Shown here: positions 47,499 to 58,005 of the stretch, in pieces
How positions within the stretch are numbered: the first letter of the stretch is position 1
How the letters are laid out: the number at the start of each line of letters is the position of its first letter
Source: an uncultured Erysipelotrichaceae bacterium
GTDB lineage: Bacteria > Bacillota_I > Bacilli_A > Erysipelotrichales > Erysipelotrichaceae
DNA length: 64,000 nucleotides
Reading direction: 5' to 3'
Assembly: GCA_945875435.1 (NCBI GenBank)
Contig: CAMCKH010000004.1
Coordinates: forward strand, 28,441-92,440
Notes under the pieces: generated by a model
Databases searched by the model: none
What the model saw: only the letters and a program-made list of their open reading frames with translations
What the model was told of the DNA's origin: nothing
Program-made: the position numbers and the translations under genes

Positions 47499-48695
47499 TT
47501 ATAATTTTACCACAAAAAAATCGTTTGTTTTAAAAAAATGGTTTTTGCTGGCTCCAATTCCTTCACAAAAAATAATTTCTTGTTTGGAATTTTCTATCAC
47601 AAGCCATTTTAAACGATTTTCTAAAGATATTTTTCTATCAATTAAAAAACGATTTATTTTTTTACTCATGCCTCTAAGTTTAATTGTATCCCCTTTGTGA
47701 TAATTCCTGAATATCAAGGGGAAATCATCTTCATCAACACTAAACTTATTAAGATTAATACCTTTTTTCAAAATTTTGAAGTATTTATTTTTATAATTTA
47801 AAAGATTATTTTTATTTTCAAAAACATAACTATAGTCTTTAATTTTATTAATTATAGTAATATTGTTTTTTTCTTTAATTAAAAATTTATTTCCAATCTT
47901 TAAGAATAATTTATCACTGCTGTTTATTTGTCTGATAATTTCTTTAATATAATCATTACTTAAATTTAGATAAAGTTTGTTTTTAAGGTAAATATCTTGG
48001 TGTTTCATTTTCGTAAAAGTATCGTTATTTATACTTTTAGTTGATAAAAACGGTTTTAAATAGTTTTTAATATTTAATAATTCTTCGTTCAAGTCAGCTA
48101 TTTCTTTTAAAATTTCTTTTTTATCATTTTCACTAATATTTTTAAGATTATGTCTAATCCTATTTCTTAAATATTTTAAAGAATAGTTGCTTTCATCTTC
48201 ACCATACTCAATTTTATTTTCTAAACAATAAGTTAAAAGTTTTTGTTTACTTAAATGCAGCAAGGGTCTAAAAATATTGATTTTAAATATTTGAACTTCA
48301 TCTTTAATACCGTAATAATCAGGGATTATTTTTCGTTCTTTTTGCATTAAAAATGTTTCAATAACATCATCTAAATGATGAGCCACCACAACTCCATAAA
48401 ATTTATTTAATTTAATTAATTCTTGAAAAAAATTATATCTAAACCTTCTAGCATTAGCTTGAAAATTACCTTTTTCTTTTTTTAAATAATGTTTAAGATG
48501 TAGTTTAACATTGTGTTTAAAACAGTAGTTTTTAACAATATTTTCATCTCTAATAGCACTTTCTCTAAGGTTGTAGTTAATATGAGCTACTTCAAAAACA
48601 TAATCATGTTCTTTGAAAAGATTAAGCATCGCCATAGAATCAGCTCCGCCACTTACTGCTAAAAGATATTTTTTATTTTTATCTAAATTAAACAT
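47499..48695 (-). CDS. tilS: tRNA(Ile)-lysidine synthetase
   Basis: The 398-residue N-type ATP-pyrophosphatase forms lysidine at C34 of tRNA-Ile(CAU). The PP-loop is AVSGGADSMAML (residues ~13-24), followed by HHLDDVIETFLM. The C-terminal tRNA-binding domain is diverged but present. The first codons overlap the ychF end by 8 bases. Confidence 0.95.
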   Translation of the reverse strand: MFNLDKNKKYLLAVSGGADSMAMLNLFKEHDYVFEVAHINYNLRESAIRDENIVKNYCFKHNVKLHLKHYLKKEKGNFQANARRFRYNFFQELIKLNKFYGVVVAHHLDDVIETFLMQKERKIIPDYYGIKDEVQIFKINIFRPLLHLSKQKLLTYCLENKIEYGEDESNYSLKYLRNRIRHNLKNISENDKKEILKEIADLNEELLNIKNYLKPFLSTKSINNDTFTKMKHQDIYLKNKLYLNLSNDYIKEIIRQINSSDKLFLKIGNKFLIKEKNNITIINKIKDYSYVFENKNNLLNYKNKYFKILKKGINLNKFSVDEDDFPLIFRNYHKGDTIKLRGMSKKINRFLIDRKISLENRLKWLVIENSKQEIIFCEGIGASKNHFFKTNDFFVVKL

Positions 48696-49788
48696 TGAAT
48701 CTAAAATGCATTATATCGCCATCTTTAGGTAAATAATCTTTACCTTCTAAGCGAATTTTTCCTGCTTCTTTTAATTTAGCTTCACTTTGGTATATCATCA
48801 TATCTTCATAGCTATAAACTTCAGCTTTGATAAAACCTTTTTCAAAATCAGAGTGAATAATTCCAGCACACTCTGGTGCACTCATTCCTTCTTTAAAAGT
48901 CCAAGCACGGCATTCCACCTTACCTACGGTAAAATAAGTTCTTAAACCTAAAGTGTTATAAGCAGTTTTAATTAAATTATCTAAACCACTAGAACTAATA
49001 CCAAGGTCATTTAAGAATGCTTGTTTTTCATCTTCTTCCATTTCACTTAAATCTTCTTCTATTTTCGCTGATATTGCTACAACTTCAGCCTTAGAATTTT
49101 TAGCAATTTCAGCAACAATATTATAATTAGGATTTTGGGTAGGATCATTAATTTCTTCTTCCAAGATATTAGCAACATATATCATAGGTTTTGCAGTGAG
49201 TAGGTTAAAGTTTTTACAAATACTTTTTTCTTCTGATGTTAAAGCTAGAGAACTTACCAATTCACCTTTGTTTAAAACATCTTCTATTCTTTTTAATAAA
49301 TCATATTCTTTTTTACTTAAACTATCACCAGAATTAGCTTTTTTAGCTACTTTTGATATCCTTAAAGCGACAGAAGCAAGATCTGCCATAATTAATTCAT
49401 AATTGATAATTTCTATATCTCTTTTAGGATCAACACTACCATAAACATGTTCAATATCATTGTTTTCATAACATCTAACCACATGGCATATCGCATCTGT
49501 TTCTCTGATATTTCCTAAAAATTTATTTCCTAAACCTTCTCCGTTACTGGCACCTTTTACTAACCCAGCAATGTCGGTAAATTCAAAGGTGGTATAAATG
49601 GTTTTTAAAGGAACTACTAAGTTACTTAAATTTTTAAGTCTTTCATCTTTAACTTCTACCACTCCAACATTTGGTTCAATAGTAGCAAAAGGATAGTTGG
49701 CAGCTACTACCTTACTTTTAGTAATAGCATTAAATAAAGTACTTTTACCAACATTTGGTAGTCCTACAATTCCTGCTGTTAAACTCAT
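48688..49788 (-). CDS. ychF: Ribosome-binding ATPase YchF
   Basis: The 366-residue Obg-family P-loop protein prefers ATP. It shows GLPNVGKSTLFNA (G1), DIAGLVKGAS (G3), the coiled-coil insertion (~125-190) and the C-terminal TGS domain ending DGDIMHFRFNV. It lies between prmC and tilS in a tightly packed run. Confidence 0.97.
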   Translation of the reverse strand: MSLTAGIVGLPNVGKSTLFNAITKSKVVAANYPFATIEPNVGVVEVKDERLKNLSNLVVPLKTIYTTFEFTDIAGLVKGASNGEGLGNKFLGNIRETDAICHVVRCYENNDIEHVYGSVDPKRDIEIINYELIMADLASVALRISKVAKKANSGDSLSKKEYDLLKRIEDVLNKGELVSSLALTSEEKSICKNFNLLTAKPMIYVANILEEEINDPTQNPNYNIVAEIAKNSKAEVVAISAKIEEDLSEMEEDEKQAFLNDLGISSSGLDNLIKTAYNTLGLRTYFTVGKVECRAWTFKEGMSAPECAGIIHSDFEKGFIKAEVYSYEDMMIYQSEAKLKEAGKIRLEGKDYLPKDGDIMHFRFNV

Positions 49789-49789
49789 A

Positions 49790-50650
49790 TTACTCCTTAT
49801 TTAATTTAATAATTACAATTCTATCTTTACCATTTATATCTTTAATGCAATTAAATTCATAATTTTTAAGATATTCATTGGTTAATTTTTCTAAAGATTC
49901 TTTTTGGTTATATCCGATCTCAAAACAAATCATAGCTTTGGTTTTTAAAACTTTATAAGCATTAGAAAGGATGCTTCTATAATAAGCAAGACCATCATCC
50001 CCACCAAAAAGAGCTATTTTCGGTTCAAAATTTTTAACAGAAACATCTAAATCTTCTTTTTCTGGGATGTATGGTGGGTTAGATATTAAAATATCTAATT
50101 TAATATTTTTTTCAATTAATGGCTGAAGCATATCTCCTAATAAAAATTCAATATCTACTTCATTTAATTCCGCATTTTTTTTCGCAACTTCTAGTGCCTT
50201 TTCACTAATATCAGTCGCATACATTTTTTTGATTTTGTTTTCTTCTTTTAATAATGAGATTGCGATGGCACCACTACCACTACCAATATCTGAAACTGTT
50301 AAATCTTTATTTTCTTTAAAATAATTATCTGATTCAATTAAGATATTCATAACCAATTCCTCAGTTTCGTATCTTGGAATTAAAACATCATTATTTACAA
50401 TTAATTTATTACCATTAAAATAACTATATCCTAAAATATGTCCTAAAGGTTCGTGATTTAAAAGTCTAGGAACACCATTTTCAAATTTTGCTAGCACTTC
50501 TAAATCAACTTCATTTTCCATTTCTAAGAAAAGGTCAATATTTTTTTCATTACAAAGTTCAAATAAAAATAATCTAAAAGTTTCAAAGCTAATATTGTGT
50601 TTTTCAGCTAACTCATAACTGTTGTTTAGTAAAAAACGATAGTTACTCAT
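49790..50650 (-). CDS. prmC: Release factor glutamine methyltransferase
   Basis: The 286-residue SAM-dependent enzyme modifies the GGQ glutamine of release factors. The SAM loop is [14 protein letters not shown] and the catalytic NPPYIP follows near 190. It overlaps the end of prfA by 8 bases, matching its substrate's gene. Confidence 0.96.
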   Translation of the reverse strand: MSNYRFLLNNSYELAEKHNISFETFRLFLFELCNEKNIDLFLEMENEVDLEVLAKFENGVPRLLNHEPLGHILGYSYFNGNKLIVNNDVLIPRYETEELVMNILIESDNYFKENKDLTVSDIGSGSGAIAISLLKEENKIKKMYATDISEKALEVAKKNAELNEVDIEFLLGDMLQPLIEKNIKLDILISNPPYIPEKEDLDVSVKNFEPKIALFGGDDGLAYYRSILSNAYKVLKTKAMICFEIGYNQKESLEKLTNEYLKNYEFNCIKDINGKDRIVIIKLNKE

Positions 50651-51716
50651 CTAAAAGTTTTTCCTTTTCTTCGTTTTCAAGTAAAGCAGATATGATATCG
50701 TTTAATTTACCTTCTACAATTCTATCTAATTGATTAAGGGTTAATGATATTCTATGATCCGTAACTCTGTTTTGAGGATAGTTATAAGTTCTAATCTTTT
50801 CAGAACGATCTCCTGTTCCGATTTTAGATTTTCTAATTGCTCCTTTTTCAGCTTCTTTGCGTTTTTTAAGTTCTTCATAAACTCTTGATCTAATTAATTT
50901 TAAAGCTGTTTCTTTATTAGCTAATTGACTTCTACCATCTTGGCAATTAACGCTTATTCCAGTAGGGATATGAGTTATTCTAACCGCACTATCGGTTTTA
51001 TTTACATGTTGTCCACCTGCCCCACTAGCTCTATGAGTTTCAATTGTAAGGTCGCTATCTGGAATTTCAATAACATCTTCTTCAATATCAGGAAGAACTA
51101 AAACAGTTGCGGTACTAGTATGAACTCTTCCTTGAGTTTCGGTTTTCGGAACTCTTTGAACTCGGTGAGATCCACTTTCAAACTTAAAATGACGATAAGC
51201 ATCATTTCCTTTTACCATAAAGCTGATTAATGTATATCCTCCAGCTAAAGATTCGCTAGCTTCCATTAAGCTGGTTTTAAAACCCATACTATCAGCATAG
51301 TAGTTATACATTCTGTATAAATCACCCGCAAAAATATTACCTTCATCTCCCCCGGCAGCACCTCTAATTTCCACAATACAATCGTAGCTATCTTCAATAT
51401 CTCTAGGTATTAGTAATTTATCAAGGTGGGTGTTTAAAATTTCAAGTTCATTTTCAAGATTATTTATTTCTAATTTTAATTCTGCTATTAACTCAACATC
51501 TTCTTCTAATTGAAGCATTTCTTTACCTTCTTTGATGTTTTGAGTTATTTTTTTATATTTTTGATAGTTATTATAAACATCTTGGATTGAAGATTGTTCC
51601 TTGGCGTATTTTGTCATTAATTTTGGATTATTTATAACTTCATCACTAATTAATAATTGGCTTAATTCATTATATCTATTTTCAATATTACTTAATTTTA
51701 TTTCTTTAGCGTTCAT
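50643..51716 (-). CDS. prfA: Peptide chain release factor 1
   Basis: The 357-residue factor recognises UAA and UAG. It contains the catalytic GGQ in [17 protein letters not shown] (~230) and the codon-recognition region of RF1 type. It overlaps tdk by 11 bases. Confidence 0.97.
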   Translation of the reverse strand: MNAKEIKLSNIENRYNELSQLLISDEVINNPKLMTKYAKEQSSIQDVYNNYQKYKKITQNIKEGKEMLQLEEDVELIAELKLEINNLENELEILNTHLDKLLIPRDIEDSYDCIVEIRGAAGGDEGNIFAGDLYRMYNYYADSMGFKTSLMEASESLAGGYTLISFMVKGNDAYRHFKFESGSHRVQRVPKTETQGRVHTSTATVLVLPDIEEDVIEIPDSDLTIETHRASGAGGQHVNKTDSAVRITHIPTGISVNCQDGRSQLANKETALKLIRSRVYEELKKRKEAEKGAIRKSKIGTGDRSEKIRTYNYPQNRVTDHRISLTLNQLDRIVEGKLNDIISALLENEEKEKLLDE

Positions 51717-52314
51717 AAATACCTCTTAAAACACTGGGTTTATTTTCTACTATATGGCAATGACGACATCTAGCTTCATAAGCTTCACTTGCCCCTACTA
51801 AAACTATTGGATCATCGTATTTAGCTGGTTTTTGATTAATCAATCTTTGACTTCTGGTTGCAGGAGCTCCACAAACATTACAAATAGCAGTTAATTTAGT
51901 AACAAACTCAGCTTGGATTAATAATTTTGGCATTGGTCCAAAAGGTTCTCCTTTAAAATCTGTGTCTAAACCTGCCACAATCACTCTTTTTTTAGCCTTA
52001 GCTAATACTTCACAAACTTCACAAATAACTTCATCAAAGAATTGAACTTCATCAATCGCAATAACTTCATCTTCCTTGTTTATATGCTTTAAAATTTCAT
52101 AAGCATTTTCAACAACTATTGATTGAACGCTGCTTCCGGCATGTGATACCACCATAGTATCACTATATCTGTTATCTATTTTAGGTTTAAAAACTTTTAT
52201 TTTTTTCTTAGCAAATTCTAAAACTTTAATTCTACGAATTAATTCTTCAGTTTTTCCTGCAAACATACAGCCGGAAATCACTTCTAACCAACCTTCTTCA
52301 TATCTTTGATACAT
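51706..52314 (-). CDS. tdk: Thymidine kinase
   Basis: The 202-residue type II thymidine kinase has the P-loop [11 protein letters not shown] (~15-25), the FDEVQFFD region, and a structural zinc site of CNVC and CRHC. It is in the conserved order rpmE-tdk-prfA. Confidence 0.96.
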   Translation of the reverse strand: MYQRYEEGWLEVISGCMFAGKTEELIRRIKVLEFAKKKIKVFKPKIDNRYSDTMVVSHAGSSVQSIVVENAYEILKHINKEDEVIAIDEVQFFDEVICEVCEVLAKAKKRVIVAGLDTDFKGEPFGPMPKLLIQAEFVTKLTAICNVCGAPATRSQRLINQKPAKYDDPIVLVGASEAYEARCRHCHIVENKPSVLRGIYER

Positions 52315-52334
52315 ATTTACTCCTTTTTAAATAA

Positions 52335-52357
52335 AAATAAGAGTTAAACTCTTATTT
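52335..52357 (-). terminator. Terminator after rpmE2
   Basis: The stem AATAAGAGTT / AACTCTTATT has T-rich flanks. It overlaps the rpmE2 stop codon and probably causes partial termination before tdk. Confidence 0.7.
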
Positions 52358-52600
52358 TTTAATTCCATATTTTCTGTTGAATTTCTCAATTCTACCTTGT
52401 GCAGCCGCAAATCTTTGTTGGCCAGTGTAGAATGGGTGAGTGTCAGAACTGATTTCAACTTTAATTAGTGGATATTCATTTCCATCTTCCCAGACTATTG
52501 TTTCATTTGATGGTTTTGTAGAACCTGATAAGAATTTATAATCGCTTGTAGTATCTACAAACACTACTTTTCTATATGTTGGGTGAATTCCTTTTTTCAT
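52352..52600 (-). CDS. rpmE2: 50S ribosomal protein L31 type B
   Basis: The 82-residue protein contains no cysteine, so it is the zinc-independent type B (e.g. [12 protein letters not shown]). It is preceded by GGAAGGAG and a short leader hairpin. Confidence 0.95.
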   Translation of the reverse strand: MKKGIHPTYRKVVFVDTTSDYKFLSGSTKPSNETIVWEDGNEYPLIKVEISSDTHPFYTGQQRFAAAQGRIEKFNRKYGIKK

Positions 52601-52660
52601 ATTTCTCCTTCCGCCTTGAACTTCTTAGTCCAAAGTAAGCATTCCTTAATAAAATAACAT
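52601..52660 (-). promoter_or_regulatory. Leader hairpin of rpmE2 (L31-leader-like)
   Basis: CTTTGGAC(taagaa)GTTCAAGG forms an 8-bp stem directly before the Shine-Dalgarno. Autoregulatory L31 leaders are known in Firmicutes, and this one fits by place and shape only. Confidence 0.45.
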
Positions 52661-52708
52661 ATATCATTGAATATTTCAATATATAAAATTAAAGTTATTT
52701 TTAAATTA

Positions 52709-53254
52709 TTATTTTCTTTCTTCTATTACCTTAGTTTTAAAAATATAATCGTGAAACATTCTATTGTGCTGTTTATCTCTGATAGCTGCAAACATACTAG
52801 AAATTGCTACAATTATCAAAATATAACTAAGTCCGTTACTGAAACTAAAATCATTAAATAATTTTTTAGAAACAAAAGCATAAACAGTAGTTACTAACGG
52901 ATATAAATAACCTTCTATTAGTAAACAACCAATTATAAATCTCAATATTGTTGTTTTAACATCAACCTTTTGTTCATCGATAGTAACAAGCTCTAATTTT
53001 AAAAATTTTTGCATTAATGTTTGGTGTTTTTTTCTACTTAAAGGAATTATGATAAACAAAATTAAATAAGATATACCCATTGAAATAATTACAATAGGGG
53101 TTTTGTCAGGATTTTGAAAGAAATTCACATCAAGTTTTCCGTATAATACTTGATTTATAAAAGAACCAATTAAGGCAGATAAAACTCCCGCAATATACAA
53201 ATCTGACATACAAGCTATAAATCTTTTAACTAAATAACCATATCTATTTTCCAT
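52709..53254 (-). CDS. RDD family membrane protein
   Basis: The 181-residue protein begins with VKRFIACMSDLYIAG, the RDD-type first helix (Arg, Asp). It has about four membrane segments and a second conserved stretch near HQTLMQKFLKLELV. Its role is unknown. It is coupled to the HAD gene by an 11-base overlap, at the end of the glycan-type cluster. Confidence 0.75.
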   Translation of the reverse strand: MENRYGYLVKRFIACMSDLYIAGVLSALIGSFINQVLYGKLDVNFFQNPDKTPIVIISMGISYLILFIIIPLSRKKHQTLMQKFLKLELVTIDEQKVDVKTTILRFIIGCLLIEGYLYPLVTTVYAFVSKKLFNDFSFSNGLSYILIIVAISSMFAAIRDKQHNRMFHDYIFKTKVIEERK

Positions 53255-54029
53255 TTAAAATCTCCTTAATTTTATAATAAACTCCATTTTCATTATTGCT
53301 TAAAATAACTTCTTTCGCAAGATTTTTTATTTCAATTCTGGCATTAGAAACTGCATAACTGTTTTTAAAATATTCAAACATACTAAAATCATTAAGAGAA
53401 TCTCCAAAACAATAAACATCATCTTCGTTTAATTTGTAATGCTTTAAAAGTGCTAGTATCCCTTGTTTTTTAGTGGCGTTGATGTCGGTGATTTCAAATG
53501 TGAACCTTCCTGTTTGAATTGCGTTTATTTCAGGTATATCTTGAAGTAAATTAATTAATTTAGGATTTTTAATACTTCCTTCTATTTTATATACTTTAAA
53601 ATTTATATTTCTTAATTTTTTAAATTCTTGAAAAACACCAAAAGCTTTTTTAATATTTTTGCTCCAAATAAAAGTTTGTATAAATTGAGCTATTAAAGAA
53701 TTGGTAAAGGTTTCTTTTTCGCCATAAACTAAGTAATATTCTTGATATTTATTAAGTAAATTAATAATTTTATCAACAAGATCCTTTTTTAAAGAAACAC
53801 TGTGGATTAGTTTGGAATCGTGATATACCATCGCTCCATTTAAAACTATAAAATCAAAATCCTGATCTTTTTTAAATTTATTTTTAACACTTTGATAGCT
53901 TCTTCCGGTAACTACACTAAAAATATTTTGAGTTTGTTTAATTGTTTTAATAATATCATAACCATATTCATTCACTTCGTGTTTATGGTCTAAAAAAGTT
54001 CCATCTAAATCACTTGCGAATAACTTCAT
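53244..54029 (-). CDS. Cof-type HAD phosphatase
   Basis: The 261-residue HAD superfamily protein of the Cof/sugar-phosphatase type has DLDGTFLD at the N-terminus (nucleophile Asp) and GDSLNDFSMF near 210. The ATG at 54029 (MKLFASDLDG) is preferred over a start 3 codons earlier. It overlaps the EIIA gene by about 20 bases, so it may act on a phosphosugar made in this cluster. Confidence 0.88.
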   Translation of the reverse strand: MKLFASDLDGTFLDHKHEVNEYGYDIIKTIKQTQNIFSVVTGRSYQSVKNKFKKDQDFDFIVLNGAMVYHDSKLIHSVSLKKDLVDKIINLLNKYQEYYLVYGEKETFTNSLIAQFIQTFIWSKNIKKAFGVFQEFKKLRNINFKVYKIEGSIKNPKLINLLQDIPEINAIQTGRFTFEITDINATKKQGILALLKHYKLNEDDVYCFGDSLNDFSMFEYFKNSYAVSNARIEIKNLAKEVILSNNENGVYYKIKEILNGK

Positions 54030-54321
54030 ATAAACCAATTATTTCTTCGGCTAATATTTTTGTGGTTTCGGTGTTTAATAATTGATCTTCAGCATGCACT
54101 AAAAGTAAACTGACATCGGTTTTATCTCCACTAGCTTCTTTACTTATAAGTGAGCTGTGGACTTTATGTGCTAAAAGATAACTTTCTTCACCTTCTTTTA
54201 TCTTTTCTCTTGCGAGAATAAAATTTCCTTTTTTAGCTTCGTTGATTGCCTCAATAAAAGATGATCTTGCGCTTCCAGCGTTTGAAATCATCTGAAAACA
54301 TACTAATTCTAAATCAACCAT
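54010..54321 (-). CDS. PTS lactose/cellobiose-family EIIA component
   Basis: The 103-residue all-helical EIIA carries the phosphorylated His in LLVHAEDQLL (His ~77). It belongs to the lactose/cellobiose/chitobiose PTS class. No EIIB or EIIC gene is adjacent, so it must serve a transporter encoded elsewhere. It starts right at the stop of the DUF871 gene. Confidence 0.92.
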   Translation of the reverse strand: MVDLELVCFQMISNAGSARSSFIEAINEAKKGNFILAREKIKEGEESYLLAHKVHSSLISKEASGDKTDVSLLLVHAEDQLLNTETTKILAEEIIGLYEVIRK

Positions 54322-55407
54322 TTAATCTTCCTTTCTAACTAAAATAAATATATGATTATCTTTTAAATGTTTAATAAGGCTTAATTCATAATCATTTAAT
54401 TTACCAACCACATTTCTACTTCCGTCATTTTCCATTTCTTTTAAAGCAATATGAACTTCTCCCTTATAATGAGGAGAATTATTGTTTATTATCAATAAAT
54501 CTCCAACTTCAATTTTGGTTTTGGCGTTATTTGGTTTAATATCATAACCCTTACCCCTACCGCTAATTGCTCTAATTAAATAATCTCCACAATCTAAACG
54601 GCGATAGTGTATTTCACTGTTTAAAAGTTTTTGTTCTAAATCACTAATATCATAACCTTGATAATAATAAGTTTGGTGGTTGAGGTTTAATTTACTTAAT
54701 TTTTTAATTTCTTCTTCAGTTGCGTAAGCATTACCGATGATTATATCATCTACACTATCGGTTGTTAAAAGCATTCTTGCTTGATCTACAATATCTTTAT
54801 AACGACATTCTTCTATAGTTACCAAACCATCATATACAGGCCAAGGTCCAAAAGTATTAAGTGCATTACTTGAAACAAAAGCAGCATTTCGATACCCATC
54901 CGGTTTATAGGTTTTAGTAAAATCTACATATTTTTCAAATGATAAACCAGTATATTTTAGAGGGTAAAAATTAGCACATACTACCATATTATCTCTTTTA
55001 GCACCAAGTTTTACTAAATAGTTTAAATTTTGATAAATCGAACCATTAAATTCTATCTTAATTCCGTATGGGTTTTTTGTCATAGCAATATATTCAGAGT
55101 CAGTAAAAGGACCATCTAATCTAATAATATCAATACCAATTTCTTTAAACACCCTTAAATCACGCGCAGTTGCTTTAAGTTTATTAAAAACATCAAAATT
55201 AGTATCCACAGATATTTCATAGCCATATTTATGAGCAAAATCACAAATATCTTTATATTTTGCGATTATCGTATCTTTATCATCAACTTCCGAAAGCATA
55301 CACATAAATAATCTTTGGTATCCATATTTGGATGCAAGAATTAAATATTCCTTATCTTTTTCTATATTGCTGTGTGCCGGATAAATGCTTATACCTAATT
55401 TTTTCAT
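54322..55407 (-). CDS. DUF871/MupG-like 6-phosphosaccharide hydrolase
   Basis: The 361-residue protein has a TIM-barrel N-terminal domain starting KKLGISIYPAHS and a small C-terminal barrel. NFYPLKYTGLSFE and GPWPVYDGLVTIEECRY are typical of the DUF871 family, whose studied member MupG cleaves MurNAc-6-phosphate-GlcNAc. Next to a lactose/cellobiose-type EIIA, a 6-phospho-disaccharide substrate is likely. Which sugar is not clear. It overlaps cutC by 1 base. Confidence 0.85.
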   Translation of the reverse strand: MKKLGISIYPAHSNIEKDKEYLILASKYGYQRLFMCMLSEVDDKDTIIAKYKDICDFAHKYGYEISVDTNFDVFNKLKATARDLRVFKEIGIDIIRLDGPFTDSEYIAMTKNPYGIKIEFNGSIYQNLNYLVKLGAKRDNMVVCANFYPLKYTGLSFEKYVDFTKTYKPDGYRNAAFVSSNALNTFGPWPVYDGLVTIEECRYKDIVDQARMLLTTDSVDDIIIGNAYATEEEIKKLSKLNLNHQTYYYQGYDISDLEQKLLNSEIHYRRLDCGDYLIRAISGRGKGYDIKPNNAKTKIEVGDLLIINNNSPHYKGEVHIALKEMENDGSRNVVGKLNDYELSLIKHLKDNHIFILVRKED

Positions 55408-56138
55408 TAAAATTCCTCCATTTCTAATTTTATCGCCGCAACAATTTCCTTATCTACAACATCATAATCGTTATCTAAATGATAACCGTAACTTAAATAC
55501 TTATTACTGGTAGTAGGATCAATTAACCATTTTTTAGCACTTGTGTGTACCTGTTTGATTCCAGTTTCTTTGATTATTTTTTTAACATTAAATGCATTAA
55601 TTCCACAACCCATTAAAATCTCTATCCTACCCTTATTTATAGATTCTAATTTTTTTAAATTATCAATACCGAAAGATACAGCACTTCTACCACCACTTGT
55701 TAAAACACGATCTACTTTTAAATTTATTAAGATTTCTAAGGCTTTTTCTTGGTCGGTTACTAAATCAAAAGCTCGGTGAAAAACAGCCTCTTTTTGATAA
55801 GAATGAATTAATTTAACCATTTTTGAAGTAAGTATTTCATCTATTGAAAGATCTTCATTTAAAAAACCAAAAGCAATTCCTTTAGCTCCGTTTTTTAAAA
55901 ATATTTCAGCATCCATAAACATTATTTCAATTTCAGCTGGAGTATATTTAAAACCTGCACCTCTAGGTCTTACCATACAAATAATATCTAAATTAGTATT
56001 TTCTTTAGCTTTGATAAAAGAGGCGAAAGATGGAGTTAATCCACCCAAATGTAAAGCTGAATTTAATTCAACTCTATCTGCTTCTTTGGAATTTAAAACA
56101 TCTTCGTAACTTCCACAACATATTTCTAATTTTTTCAT
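55407..56138 (-). CDS. cutC: CutC family protein
   Basis: The 243-residue TIM-barrel protein has the CutC landmarks ICCGSYEDVL, CMVRPRGAGF, HRAFD, LTSGG and ILMGCGIN. The historical copper role is doubtful. The setting between a glycosylasparaginase and a DUF871 hydrolase points to sugar metabolism instead. It overlaps the asparaginase gene by 4 bases. Confidence 0.9.
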   Translation of the reverse strand: MKKLEICCGSYEDVLNSKEADRVELNSALHLGGLTPSFASFIKAKENTNLDIICMVRPRGAGFKYTPAEIEIMFMDAEIFLKNGAKGIAFGFLNEDLSIDEILTSKMVKLIHSYQKEAVFHRAFDLVTDQEKALEILINLKVDRVLTSGGRSAVSFGIDNLKKLESINKGRIEILMGCGINAFNVKKIIKETGIKQVHTSAKKWLIDPTTSNKYLSYGYHLDNDYDVVDKEIVAAIKLEMEEF

Positions 56139-57088
56139 AATTCTAACTTTGCCATCCTAGTTTTTAAATAATCATCTAACCATTCTTGACTTGCGAGTTT
56201 AAAGGTAGTTTTATTATTTTCTTTCTCAACTAAATAAACTTTTGCCTCTTCTTTATCACTAGCATAAACAAATGAGAAATTATCGATATTTGTAGCACAA
56301 CCAAAATTTCCATTTTTATCTATCGCAACTATTGATAAATCACCTACTTTTTTAGCTTTTTCAAGCAGTTTATCATTCAATTTATTTAAGGCGATTTCAC
56401 AAGATTCTTGAACAGTTTTTCCTTGCCTCATCAAAGATACCACCTCATAAGAGATACAACCTTTCATCAAATCTTCACCAAGACCTGTGGCGGTACAAGC
56501 CCCAACTTCGCTATCGGCATAAAAGCCGGATCCAATAATAGCACTATCCCCAACTCTACCTGACTTTTTCATAAATAAACCAGAGGTTGAAGTTGCGGAT
56601 ACTATTTTTTGATTATTATCAAGCACACACATTCCAACAGTATCATGACCAATGTAAGGTTTAAGTTCTGTTTCCATCTCTTTTACTCTTTTTTTATAAT
56701 GAATAATAGCTCGATCGCTAAGCATATTTTTTCTTTCAAAACCATTTTTGTGTGCAAATTTTTCAGCCCCTTCCCCAACCAAAACACAGTTGGTGTATTG
56801 TTTTGAAAGTTCGTAAGCTACTTTAATTGGATTTTTGTAATCTTTAATCGCCATTACAGCTCCAAAAGAATAGTCGTTTCCATTCATAAATGCAGCATCT
56901 AATTCAACCACCATTTCTTCATTCGGCAGACCACCATAACCCACAGATTTAAAATAAGGAAAATCTTCAATTTCAGCTATCGCAAGCACAGCTGCTTCAT
57001 CAGCACCTATTTCGTTGTTTTTAAGTTTTTTACTAACATTTTGAATAGCTTCATAACTCATTCTCCAAGTTCCTATAATCGCCCACAT
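56135..57088 (-). CDS. N4-(beta-N-acetylglucosaminyl)-L-asparaginase-like Ntn hydrolase
   Basis: The 317-residue [24 protein letters not shown] enzyme would split the GlcNAc-Asn bond. Self-cleavage before Thr150 in GHDTVG would create the N-terminal nucleophile. GRVGDSAIIGSG and ATGLGED are the conserved substrate-binding parts. There is no signal peptide, so the enzyme acts in the cytoplasm. The ATG at 57088 is preceded by GAGGAGGAG and lies inside the 3' end of the YitT gene (38-base overlap). An N-terminal extension of 17 codons is unlikely. Confidence 0.9.
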   Translation of the reverse strand: MWAIIGTWRMSYEAIQNVSKKLKNNEIGADEAAVLAIAEIEDFPYFKSVGYGGLPNEEMVVELDAAFMNGNDYSFGAVMAIKDYKNPIKVAYELSKQYTNCVLVGEGAEKFAHKNGFERKNMLSDRAIIHYKKRVKEMETELKPYIGHDTVGMCVLDNNQKIVSATSTSGLFMKKSGRVGDSAIIGSGFYADSEVGACTATGLGEDLMKGCISYEVVSLMRQGKTVQESCEIALNKLNDKLLEKAKKVGDLSIVAIDKNGNFGCATNIDNFSFVYASDKEEAKVYLVEKENNKTTFKLASQEWLDDYLKTRMAKLEL

Positions 57089-57962
57089 TTTCTTCTCCTC
57101 CTCGGTATTCTCCAATCTTATCACGATAAAATCCTCCATAAAAATTCATTGTTTTAAAAGCGTTGATAATGGCTTTAGGATCAATTTTTTTAATTAACAT
57201 AACAATATCTTTTAATTCATAATTAGAAATAACGCTATGACAAAGATATAGCTCTTTTTTAGAATATCCCCCATAACTTTTAGTAACAGTAATTCCATGT
57301 CTATATTTTTTAGTATAAATTTCAATAATTTCCTCTGGTATAGTAGTTGTGATTTGGAGGGTTATTTGATCAAAGTTATGATGGAAATGTTTTATAGTTT
57401 GAGTGCTGATGAATTGAAAAATAATAGAATAACCTGCATATTCAAAACCAAAAATATAACCAAATATTAAAATAATTAATACATTAAATAAAAATATATA
57501 AGACCATATAGATTTTCCATATTTATTGTAGATATACAGTGCAATAAAATCAGTTCCTCCGGTAGAGCCATCAGCTTTAATTGAAAAGGTTATCGCAAGA
57601 CCATAAACTGCACCACCAATCAAACAATTAAGCACAACATCTTTAAAAAGAGGTTGAAAAGTTAAAAACTCTAACATGAATGAAGTCAGTGTTATTTGAG
57701 CTATTGATTTAAGAATAAATCTTAATGATATTTCTTTATAACAGAAAATAGCTGCTGGAATGTTTAGTAGTAAAATCAAGATTCCTATTCCGATATTAAT
57801 GTTATAAATACTTAAAATTTTATTTATTAAAATAGCTAAACCACTAAAACCACTTGAGATAAAATTTCCTTGAACAATAAAGGTTTTTATAACGTATGTT
57901 TGAATTAAACTAGATAATATAATCAAGAAAATATCAAAAGCTAGTTTTTTTCTTATCTTCAT
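57051..57962 (-). CDS. YitT family membrane protein
   Basis: The 303-residue protein has five to six membrane segments in the first ~190 residues, with GGTDFIALYI, and a C-terminal DUF2179 domain with GGYSKKELYLCHSV. Transport or sensing roles are proposed for the family but not settled. It is the first gene of the cluster. It lacks a Shine-Dalgarno and has TATAAT 6 bases before its ATG. Confidence 0.88.
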   Translation of the reverse strand: MKIRKKLAFDIFLIILSSLIQTYVIKTFIVQGNFISSGFSGLAILINKILSIYNINIGIGILILLLNIPAAIFCYKEISLRFILKSIAQITLTSFMLEFLTFQPLFKDVVLNCLIGGAVYGLAITFSIKADGSTGGTDFIALYIYNKYGKSIWSYIFLFNVLIILIFGYIFGFEYAGYSIIFQFISTQTIKHFHHNFDQITLQITTTIPEEIIEIYTKKYRHGITVTKSYGGYSKKELYLCHSVISNYELKDIVMLIKKIDPKAIINAFKTMNFYGGFYRDKIGEYRGGEENVGDYRNLENEL

Positions 57963-57968
57963 AGTTAA

Positions 57969-57974
57969 ATTATA
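57969..57974 (-). promoter_or_regulatory. -10 box of the leaderless YitT-cluster promoter
   Basis: TATAAT, 6 bases (TTAACT), then ATG. The -35 region is weak. Confidence 0.55.
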
Positions 57975-58005
57975 ATATATGAAAAAAATAAAAATTATAT
58001 TGTCT

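Noticed and set aside
52709..57962. Muropeptide recycling operon because of the MupG-like gene
   Set aside because: murQ, murK and a MurNAc EIIBC are absent, and the glycosylasparaginase points to another conjugate. It is kept open as an alternative only.
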